From NCBI RefSeq assembly GCF_001007875.1, contig NZ_CP011412.1:62001-126000 (forward strand): a stretch of DNA of 64,000 nucleotides. Direction: 5' to 3'. Shown here one piece after another: positions 57,085 to 64,000 of this stretch. The translations under genes and the position numbers were made by a program. The number at the start of each line of letters is the position of its first letter. Position 1 is the first letter of the stretch. The stretch comes from Sedimenticola thiotaurini. Lineage in GTDB: Bacteria > Pseudomonadota > Gammaproteobacteria > Chromatiales > Chromatiaceae. A model generated the notes under the pieces. It was not told where the DNA came from. It worked only from the letters and a program-made list of their open reading frames with translations, and made no database searches.

Positions 57085-57112
57085 ATTCTAGACCCCTGCA
57101 CAGTACTGTCAA
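57085..57112 (-). promoter_or_regulatory. Sigma70 promoter of the TetR-RND operon
   Basis: On the minus strand TTGACA and TAGAAT are separated by 16 bases. The predicted start near 57078 lies beside the operator palindrome. Confidence 0.75.
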
Positions 57113-57184
57113 CAACGGCTGCTCAGGACGTGAAGCGTGTCCGCAAAATCCGGGTAGTGGGGGAGCGCTGCTTGGTGGGTGTGT

Positions 57185-58378
57185 TCAGGATTCCACCGCC
57201 AGGCGGGAGAAGCGGTGCTCATAGCCGGCTTTCGGTGCATCCGGGATCAGCAGGGAGAGCAGCAGTGAAATCAGTGCCATGGCTGCTCCCAGGTAGAAAA
57301 CCAGTGCGGGGGAGGCGAGCCAGAGCAGGCCGAAGCTGGCCGGTATCACCACAGCGGCTATGTGGTTGATAGAGAAGCTGACGCCGGCAGTGGATGCAAT
57401 ATCCTCCGGTGCGGCGATCTTCTGGAAGTAGGTCTTCAGGGCAATGGCCATGGCGAAGAAGAGATGATCCAGTACATAGAGGCCGGCCGCCAGCCCGGCC
57501 TGTTCCACCAGGGCGTAGCCACTGAACACCAGGATCAGACCGGTATACTCGATCAGCAGGGCGTTGCGTTCACCAATGCGACCCACCAGGCGACCGATAC
57601 GCCGGGCAAACAGCACGTTCATAGCAGCATTAAGCAGGAACAGCATGGCGATATCGCTGACCGAGTAGCCGAACTTCTCCACCATCAGGAAACCGGCGAA
57701 CACCACGAAAATCTGCCGGCGCGCACCGGACATGAAAGTGAGGGCGTAGTAGAGCCAGTAGCGACGTCGCAACACCATATGCTTGTGCTGTTCAGTACCC
57801 TGGGGGAAGAGCGGAAAGGCTCTCCAGGCAACCAGGGCAATTAACACAGTGATACCACCGGTGAGCAGGTAGAGCCACTGATAGTCCAGTTGCAGCAGGT
57901 CGCTGCCGAGCCAGATCAGTCCGAAAGTAAGAATCGCCGCCATGGAGCCGGTGGCGATCAGGCGCCCCAGGGTTTCAGCGGAGGTTTGCTTGTCGATCCA
58001 TTGCAGGGCCAGTGATGTCTGCAGGGTTTCGTAATAGTGAAAACCGATCGACATGATCACGGTGGTGAGATAGAGCCCCAGTACCGATGGGAAAAAACCG
58101 GTCAATGCGGTACCGATACCTAACAGCAGCAGGGCGACATAGGCCAGGGTCTGCTCCCGGAACAGCAGCAGCAGAAAAATAACACCGAAGGCAAGGAAGC
58201 CGGGAATCTCACGCAGGCTCTGCAGGACACCCATCTCCTTGCCGGTGAAGGCAGCCATCTCGATGGCGAAGTTGTTCAGCAGGGCCTGCCAGGCAGCGAA
58301 ACTGATCGGCACAGCGGCCGCCATCAGCATCAGCAGGATTTCCGGGCGTTGCCAGGAGTGGGTGATTCGGGTGTTCAT
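57185..58378 (-). CDS. MFS transporter
   Basis: A 397-residue 12-TM major facilitator protein (for example GFLAFGVIFLLLLFREQT and HHLF-type segments). I chose the ATG at 58378. A TTG 18 bases upstream is possible. It is divergent from an AraC regulator 72 bases away, an arrangement like yeaN/nimT with nimR in Escherichia coli, although this transporter is not shown to be orthologous. Substrate unknown. Confidence 0.85.
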   Translation of the reverse strand: MNTRITHSWQRPEILLMLMAAAVPISFAAWQALLNNFAIEMAAFTGKEMGVLQSLREIPGFLAFGVIFLLLLFREQTLAYVALLLLGIGTALTGFFPSVLGLYLTTVIMSIGFHYYETLQTSLALQWIDKQTSAETLGRLIATGSMAAILTFGLIWLGSDLLQLDYQWLYLLTGGITVLIALVAWRAFPLFPQGTEQHKHMVLRRRYWLYYALTFMSGARRQIFVVFAGFLMVEKFGYSVSDIAMLFLLNAAMNVLFARRIGRLVGRIGERNALLIEYTGLILVFSGYALVEQAGLAAGLYVLDHLFFAMAIALKTYFQKIAAPEDIASTAGVSFSINHIAAVVIPASFGLLWLASPALVFYLGAAMALISLLLSLLIPDAPKAGYEHRFSRLAVES

Positions 58379-58450
58379 GGGCTGATTGTCGCTCAATTGG
58401 CGGTGGCGTGTTACAGTTAAAAAGACATTATTTATCGAAAAGCTGCCAAA

Positions 58451-59224
58451 ATGTCTCCTCCGGCTACCAGTCAGATATTAAATCCTGATCTTCCCGTTGT
58501 ATCGGTCGCCTTTGATCTGGAGCGGGAACAGCGCGCGCCCCATACCCATCTGCGGGCCCAGCTGCTCTATTCTGTTGAAGGCGTGATGCGGGTAATGACG
58601 GCGCTGGGGACCTGGATGGTCCCGTCGAGTCAGGCGGTGTGGATTCCCTCCATGATGGAGCATCAGGTGATTGCCACGGAAGCGATCTCGATTCGCTCCA
58701 TCTATGTGGATCCCGCCTGGAGCAGTGAACTGCCCAATGATTGTTGTGTCATCGCCCTGAGTCCGTTGCTGCGGGAATTGATTCTGCGCGCGGTCAGGAT
58801 CGGCAATGACTATCCGCCGGAGGGCCCGGAGCGTCGTCTGATGGAGGTGATCATGGATGAGTTGCGCCAGATGCGGCGGGCACCCTTTTATCTCCCCATG
58901 TCCGGCCATCCGAAAGTGCGGAAAGTGATCGATGCCCTGGTTGAACAGCCGGCCGATCCGGGCAAAATCGAGGATTGGGCCAAACGGGTCGGTAGCAGTT
59001 CCCGCACCCTGTCCCGTCTGTTCGTCCGGGAGACCGGCATGAGTTTCGGTGCCTGGCGCCGGCGCCTGCGCTTGATGGAGGCGATAGAGCGACTCGGGCA
59101 GGGGGAGTCGGTGACCCGGGTCGCCCTGGAACTGGGTTACCAGAGCAGCAGCGCTTTTACCGCCATGTTCAGGAGTGAACTGGGGGTCTCACCGAAACGC
59201 TACAGCCGACAGGATCGGGCCTGA
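58451..59224 (+). CDS. AraC-family regulator with cupin domain (NimR-like)
   Basis: A 257-residue regulator with an N-terminal cupin ligand domain (PHTHLRAQLLYSVEGVMRV) and a C-terminal AraC DNA-binding domain (MSFGAWRRRLRLMEAIERL, GYQSSSAFTAMFRSELG). It probably controls the divergent MFS gene in response to its substrate or a toxic compound. Confidence 0.88.
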   Translation: MSPPATSQILNPDLPVVSVAFDLEREQRAPHTHLRAQLLYSVEGVMRVMTALGTWMVPSSQAVWIPSMMEHQVIATEAISIRSIYVDPAWSSELPNDCCVIALSPLLRELILRAVRIGNDYPPEGPERRLMEVIMDELRQMRRAPFYLPMSGHPKVRKVIDALVEQPADPGKIEDWAKRVGSSSRTLSRLFVRETGMSFGAWRRRLRLMEAIERLGQGESVTRVALELGYQSSSAFTAMFRSELGVSPKRYSRQDRA

Positions 59225-59257
59225 AGCGTCAACTGGTGATCCGATCTGCCTGGCTGT

Positions 59258-60808
59258 TCAGCCCGCCTCTTCCCCGGCCGGTTGGGGACAACGATGGGTG
59301 ATGTGGGTGCTGCCGTCACTCTCTTCCACTTCGATCTGAACATTGAACCCCCACAGCCGGTGCAGATGTTTGATCACCTCGTCCGTGGAGTCTGACAGGG
59401 GGCGGTTACGGTCTTTGTAATAGCGCAGTGTCAGGGTCCGGTCACCCTGGTGATCCACGTTGTAGACCTGGATATTGGGTTCCCGGTTACTCAGGTTGTA
59501 TTGGGCACTCAGTTTCTCCCGCACCGCCCGGTAACCCGCCTCATCGTGAATGGCAGAGATCATCAGGTTCTCCTCCTGATCATCATCCAGTACCGAGAAG
59601 AGTCTGAATTCACGAATCAAGCGCGGCGAGAGGTACTGTCCGATGAAACTCTCATCCTTGAAATTGCGCATGGCGAAATCGAGGGTCTCGCGCCAGTCCG
59701 TGTTGGCAATATCCGGGAACCACTGGAGATCCTCTTCGGTCGGGTTTTCACAGATATTGCGGATGTCCATCATCATTTTGAAACCGAGGGCGTAGGGGTT
59801 GATGCCCGAGTAGTAGGGGCTGTCGAAATCGGGCTGGGCGATGACATTGGTGTGGGTGTGCATGAACTCCAGCATGGCGGCGTCATTGATCAACCCTTCG
59901 TCGTACATATGGTTCAGGATCGTGTAGTGCCAGAAACAGGCCCACCCCTCGTTCATCACCTGGGTCTGGCGTTGCGGGTAGAAGTATTGGGCGATCTTGC
60001 GCACGATGCGGATGATCTCCCGCTGCCACGGTTTCAGCAGGGGGGCGTTCTTCTCCAGAAAGTAGAGAATGTTCTCCTGCGGCTCCGGAGGAATGCGCTT
60101 GACCTGGCTCTCCTGCTCCTGTGGCTCATGGATATTCAGTTGACGCCACAGTTCGTTGACGTGGTGTTGCAGAATCCGTTCCCGGTCCGACTGTACGTGG
60201 GGCTCATCCTCCAGGGTTTCACCGGCCCGACGTTTGTAACGGTCCACCCCAAAATTCATCAGGGCGTGACAGGAGTCGAGAATCTCCTCAACCTCCTGGA
60301 TGCCGTATTTCTCTTCACACTCGGCGATGTAGTTTTTGGCGAAGATCAGATAGTCGATAATGGCTTCGGCGTCGGTCCAGATCTTAAACAGATAGTTGCC
60401 CTTGAAAAAGCTGTTATGGCCATAGGCGGCATGGGCTATCACCAGCGCCTGCATGGTCAGGGTGTTCTCCTCCATCAGGTAGGCGATGCAGGGATTGGAG
60501 TTGATGACAATTTCGTAAGCCAGATTCATCTGGCCCCGTTTGTAATTTTTCTCTGTAATGACAAACTGCTTGCCGAAGCTCCAGTGGTTATAGCCGATTG
60601 GCATGCCGACTGAGGCGTAGGCGTCCATCATCTGCTCACTGGAGATCAGTTCCAGTTGTACCGGATAGCAGTCCAGCTGATAGATATCCTTGGCGATCCG
60701 TTCGATCTCCCGGTTGTACTTTTCGATCAGGTCGAAAGTCCAGTCCGAGTCGGTGGATATCACCTGGCGTTTCTCTTCTGTCCGCTGCTTGTTACCGGAC
60801 CTGCTCAT
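59258..60808 (-). CDS. SpoVR-family protein (YcgB)
   Basis: A 516-residue cytosolic protein of the SpoVR/YcgB family (YNHWSFGKQFVITEKNY, NEGWACFWHYTILNHMYD, HAAYGHNSFFKGNY). It is part of the conserved prkA-DUF444-spoVR trio linked to stress and stationary-phase responses. The ATG overlaps the DUF444 stop by four bases. Biochemical role unknown. Confidence 0.93.
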   Translation of the reverse strand: MSRSGNKQRTEEKRQVISTDSDWTFDLIEKYNREIERIAKDIYQLDCYPVQLELISSEQMMDAYASVGMPIGYNHWSFGKQFVITEKNYKRGQMNLAYEIVINSNPCIAYLMEENTLTMQALVIAHAAYGHNSFFKGNYLFKIWTDAEAIIDYLIFAKNYIAECEEKYGIQEVEEILDSCHALMNFGVDRYKRRAGETLEDEPHVQSDRERILQHHVNELWRQLNIHEPQEQESQVKRIPPEPQENILYFLEKNAPLLKPWQREIIRIVRKIAQYFYPQRQTQVMNEGWACFWHYTILNHMYDEGLINDAAMLEFMHTHTNVIAQPDFDSPYYSGINPYALGFKMMMDIRNICENPTEEDLQWFPDIANTDWRETLDFAMRNFKDESFIGQYLSPRLIREFRLFSVLDDDQEENLMISAIHDEAGYRAVREKLSAQYNLSNREPNIQVYNVDHQGDRTLTLRYYKDRNRPLSDSTDEVIKHLHRLWGFNVQIEVEESDGSTHITHRCPQPAGEEAG

Positions 60809-62070
60809 GCCTCTTGCCTTTTAAAGAGTTCATGGAATACCGGATAGATCTCGCCCGTGTCCCTGATCTGTTTCATGGAGAAGGTATCGAACATGGCTGC
60901 GACCTTTTCATACTCACGCCACAAACCCTGATGCTCCTGGTTGTGGATCTCCACATAGGCGTAATATTGCAGATAGGGCATGATGGAATCGATCATCAGG
61001 TTACGGCAGGTGGCGCTGTCGTCTTCCCAGTTGTCGCCGTCGCTGGCCTGGGCGGCATAGATATTCCAGTCTTCGGTTGGATAGCGCTCCCGGATGATGT
61101 CGCGCATCAGTTTCAGTGCGCTGGAGACGATGGTGCCACCGGTCTCCCGGGAGTAGAAGAACTCTTCCTCATCCACCTCCTTGGCAGAGGTGTGGTGGCG
61201 GATGAACACTACCTCGGTCTTTTCATAGCTGCGGCTGAGAAACAGGTAGAGCAGGATGAAAAAGCGTTTGGCGATATCCTTGGTGGCCTGACTCATGGAG
61301 CCGGACACATCCATGATGCAGAACATAACCGCCTGGGTGATCGGCTTCGGTTGCGGAATAAACTGGTTGAATTTCAGGTCGTAGGTATCGATAAAGGGAA
61401 TGGCGTTGATGCGGGAGCGCAGCAGTGCCAGTTCTTCGCGCAGCTCCTTTATCTTCTCCTCATTATGGGGCTTTTTTTCGAGTTCCTGTTCGAGCAGCTG
61501 TTCAAGCTCACGACACCGTTTACTGTAGGGGGAGGCGATAGCCAGTTTACGGCCCTTGGCGCGTCGCATGGTGCGTAACAGGTTCAGGTTGGAGGCGACG
61601 CCGGTGTTGGAAAAGCCGGCCCTGACCATCGCTTTGGCCGATTGTGCCACAACTTTGGTTTTTACCAGATTGGGCAACGCCAGCTCTTCAAACAACAGAT
61701 CGAGATACTCCTCTTTGGAGATATCAAAACCGAAATCATCTTCGCCTTCTCCAGAGTTGGATGCCTGACTGCCGCCGCCACCCTGACCCGACTGATCCGG
61801 ACGCTTGATCTGGTCGCCCTGACTGAACTGCTTGTTGCCGGGGTGCACCTGTTCATGGGAGCCCCCCTGGCCGTGATGGATGATCGGCTCCGTTACATCC
61901 CGGGCGGGGATATTGATCTTTTCGCCAGACTGGGTATCAGTGATCGATCTCTTGCTGATCGCGTCTGATACAGACTTTCGAATCTGCTGCTTGTACCTCC
62001 GCATCAGCCGCTGGCGGTTAACGGCACTCTTGTTGCGTCCGTCAAGTCTTCGGTCAATGATCATGGCCAT
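60805..62070 (-). CDS. DUF444 protein with VWA-type domain (YeaH)
   Basis: A 421-residue protein with a disordered Gly/Ser/Gln-rich segment near residues 70-110 and a C-terminal VWA-like fold with the MIDAS motif DVSGSMS. It is the middle gene of the trio and probably scaffolds the kinase PrkA and SpoVR. Confidence 0.93.
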   Translation of the reverse strand: MAMIIDRRLDGRNKSAVNRQRLMRRYKQQIRKSVSDAISKRSITDTQSGEKINIPARDVTEPIIHHGQGGSHEQVHPGNKQFSQGDQIKRPDQSGQGGGGSQASNSGEGEDDFGFDISKEEYLDLLFEELALPNLVKTKVVAQSAKAMVRAGFSNTGVASNLNLLRTMRRAKGRKLAIASPYSKRCRELEQLLEQELEKKPHNEEKIKELREELALLRSRINAIPFIDTYDLKFNQFIPQPKPITQAVMFCIMDVSGSMSQATKDIAKRFFILLYLFLSRSYEKTEVVFIRHHTSAKEVDEEEFFYSRETGGTIVSSALKLMRDIIRERYPTEDWNIYAAQASDGDNWEDDSATCRNLMIDSIMPYLQYYAYVEIHNQEHQGLWREYEKVAAMFDTFSMKQIRDTGEIYPVFHELFKRQEA

Positions 62071-62127
62071 GGCGTACTTCCTTACTGTGAGACTCTACCT
62101 GTTGATCGCTTATCACCTCGCTTAAGC

Positions 62128-64000
62128 TCAGTTCGATTTACGTACCCGCAGGTACCACTCGGATAGCAGTCGGACCTGCTTTCTGGTGTAACCCTTGGTC
62201 ATCATACGGCTGATGAAATCTTCATGCTTCTGCTGATCTTCGGTTGACGCCTTGGCATTGAAGCTGATGACCGGCAACAGCTCTTCGGTATTGGAGAACA
62301 TCTTCTTTTCAATCACCGTGCGCAGTTTTTCATAGCTGGTCCAGTTCGGATTCTTGCCGTTGTTGTTGGCTCTGGCCCGGAGGACAAAATTGACGATCTC
62401 GTTGCGGAAGTCCTTGGGATTGGAGATGCCGGCCGGTTTCTCGATCTTCTCCAGCTCCTCGTTCAGCGCAGCCCGATTGAGGAATTCGCCGGTGTCGGGA
62501 TCGCGGAACTCCTGGTCCTGCAGCCAGTAGTCCACGTAGGTGACATAACGGTCGAAGATGTTCTGGCCATACTCGGAGTAGCTCTCCAGGTAGGAGGTCT
62601 GGATCTCCTTGCCGATGAATTTAATATACTCCGGTACCAGGTAGCCCTTGATGTACTCCAGGTAACGTTCCTGCAACTCCGGCGGGAACTGCTCCTGCAT
62701 GATCTGCTGTTCCAGCACGTAGAGCAGATGTACCGGGTTGGCGGCGATCTCGGTGTTGTCAAAATTGAACACCTTGGAGAGGATCTTGTAGGAGAACCGG
62801 GTGCTGAGGCCATTCATCCCTTCATTGACGCCGGCGTAGTCCTTGTACTCCATCAGGCTCTTGGCCTTCGGATCGGTGTCCTTCAGGTTCTCGCCGTCGT
62901 AGACCCGCATCTTGCTCCAGATGTTGGAGTTCTCCGGCTCTTTCAGTCGTGTCAGTACGGCGAACTGGGCCATCATCTTCAGGGTGTCCGGCGCACAGGG
63001 GGCGTTGGCCAGGCTGGAGTTGGAAATCAGTTTTTTATAAATCTCGATCTCTTCCGTAACCCGCAGACAATAGGGCACCTTGACAATATTGACCCGGTCG
63101 AGGAATGCCTCGTTGTTTTTGTTGTTGCGGAAGCTCTGCCACTCCGACTCGTTGGAGTGAGCCAGAATGATGCCTTCGAAGGGTATGGCGGAGATCCCTT
63201 CGGTACCCTTGTAGTTCCCCTCCTGGGTTGCGGTGAGGAGGGGATGCAGTACCTTGATAGGAGCCTTGAACATCTCCACGAACTCCAGCAAGCCCTGGTT
63301 TGCCTGACAGAGTCCGCCGGAGAAGCTGTAGCAGTCCGGATCGTCCTGGGAAAACTCGTCCAGTTTGCGGATGTCCACCTTGCCGGTCAGGCTGGAGATA
63401 TCCTGATTGTTTTCATCGCCTGGTTCGGTTTTGGCAATCGCAGTCTGGCTGAGCCGGCTGGGCCAGAGCTTGACCACCTTGAACTTGGAGATGTCCCCGC
63501 CGTATTCACGCAGTCGCTTGACTGCCCAGGGACTGGGAATATGTTCCAGGTAGCGACGTGGAATACCGTATCGCTCCAGGATCAGCTCCCCATCCTCGTC
63601 CGGATCGAATAGGCCCAGTGGGCTCTCATTAACCGGAGAACCTTTTAATGCATAAAAGGGTACTTTCTCCATCAGGTATTTGAGTTGTTCGGCAAGGGAC
63701 GACTTGCCGCCACCCACTGGGCCTAACAGGTACAGGATCTGTTTTTTCTCTTCCAGACCCTGGGCTGCGTGACGCAGGAATGACACCACAGATTCTATGG
63801 CATCTTCCATTCCGTAAAATCCACTGAAGCTGGGATAGGTTTTGATGACCTTGTTGGAGAAGATGCGACTCAGGCGTGGATCCTTGCTGGTATCAACCAG
63901 TTCCGGGTCGCCGATGGCAATGAGCAGACGTTCGGCGGCGGATGCATAGGCCGATTTGTCCTCCTTGCAAAGATCCAGATAGGCTTCGATGGATAATTCA
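62128..64000 (-). CDS. prkA: PrkA serine protein kinase (YeaG), 5' end cut by the window
   Basis: The frame stays open to the window edge, so roughly the first 18 residues are missing. The first visible residues (ELSIEAYLDLCKED) match the family start. A AAA+ P-loop GPVGGGKSSL, the FYALKGSPVNESPLGLFDP segment and a C-terminal kinase-like domain are complete. PrkA phosphorylates targets under nutrient stress. It heads the operon followed by DUF444 and SpoVR genes. Confidence 0.93.
   Translation of the reverse strand, partial: ELSIEAYLDLCKEDKSAYASAAERLLIAIGDPELVDTSKDPRLSRIFSNKVIKTYPSFSGFYGMEDAIESVVSFLRHAAQGLEEKKQILYLLGPVGGGKSSLAEQLKYLMEKVPFYALKGSPVNESPLGLFDPDEDGELILERYGIPRRYLEHIPSPWAVKRLREYGGDISKFKVVKLWPSRLSQTAIAKTEPGDENNQDISSLTGKVDIRKLDEFSQDDPDCYSFSGGLCQANQGLLEFVEMFKAPIKVLHPLLTATQEGNYKGTEGISAIPFEGIILAHSNESEWQSFRNNKNNEAFLDRVNIVKVPYCLRVTEEIEIYKKLISNSSLANAPCAPDTLKMMAQFAVLTRLKEPENSNIWSKMRVYDGENLKDTDPKAKSLMEYKDYAGVNEGMNGLSTRFSYKILSKVFNFDNTEIAANPVHLLYVLEQQIMQEQFPPELQERYLEYIKGYLVPEYIKFIGKEIQTSYLESYSEYGQNIFDRYVTYVDYWLQDQEFRDPDTGEFLNRAALNEELEKIEKPAGISNPKDFRNEIVNFVLRARANNNGKNPNWTSYEKLRTVIEKKMFSNTEELLPVISFNAKASTEDQQKHEDFISRMMTKGYTRKQVRLLSEWYLRVRKSN

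Noticed and set aside
61662-61856. Possible small gene antisense within the DUF444 gene
   Set aside because: It is a short basic shadow frame with no ribosome site or similarity.

Overview
The window looks like chromosomal DNA of a sulfur-oxidising gammaproteobacterium. The evidence is Sox cytochromes at the left edge, a YeeE/TusA/rhodanese sulfur-relay operon, a urea ABC transporter next to urease, TRAP transport, a PEP-CTERM protein and a yeaG-yeaH-ycgB type stress operon. Chemolithotrophic Chromatiales such as the Sedimenticola/Thiodiazotropha group would fit. That placement is inferred from gene content only. I see no rRNA, tRNA, CRISPR array, prophage or insertion sequence.

Layout: (1) 1-880: the tail of a probable SoxA, then SoxX and a terminator. 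(2) 972-9727: a carboxylic-acid utilisation locus with a LysR regulator, acyl-CoA synthetase, three-part TRAP transporter, a thiolase-like protein lacking the usual nucleophile, its DUF35 partner and a receiver-less sigma54 activator. (3) 9836-13757: a small cysteine protein, an Lrp regulator facing methionine gamma-lyase, and SelO. (4) 14277-17151: DgcN, DgcA and a D-amino-acid transaminase, a probable D-glutamate/D-amino-acid catabolic unit. (5) 17120-27910, minus strand: urtABCDE, ureD, fused ureAB, ureC, ureE, ureF, ureG. (6) 28167-32430: a hybrid histidine kinase whose sensor is a whole NCS1-type permease, plus a LuxR-type response regulator. The gap to urtA holds a near-consensus NtrC site, a sigma54-type element and a palindrome. 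(7) 32427-33647: a MerR/CDF metal efflux pair. (8) 33966-43039: a PhnD-like binding protein, histidine kinase and NtrC-type regulator, then a sigma54 promoter and a sulfur-relay operon. (9) 43367-47396: a PEP-CTERM von Willebrand protein with a sigma54-type promoter, HtpX, a TPR lipoprotein, an orphan ParA and an alkyltransferase-like protein. (10) 47524-51825: TPP riboswitch and thiCSGH. (11) 51856-57112: a TetR-controlled RND/LolA-like/outer-membrane operon with a clear palindromic operator. (12) 57185-59224: an MFS transporter divergent from an AraC regulator. (13) 59258-64000: SpoVR, DUF444 protein and PrkA, the last cut by the window end.

The most promising undescribed material is the sulfur-relay operon in (8). 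It has split YeeE/YedE halves, a TusA-like protein, two related single-TM mini-proteins (one ending in Gly-Gly-Cys), a tandem rhodanese lacking both catalytic cysteines, three tiny DsrE-fold-like proteins, an active exported rhodanese and a cytochrome c. A dedicated binding-protein/kinase/sigma54 cascade lies directly upstream. Second is the permease-fused sensor kinase in (6), which resembles CbrA/CrbS in logic but uses a different transporter family and carries a nine-cysteine insert.
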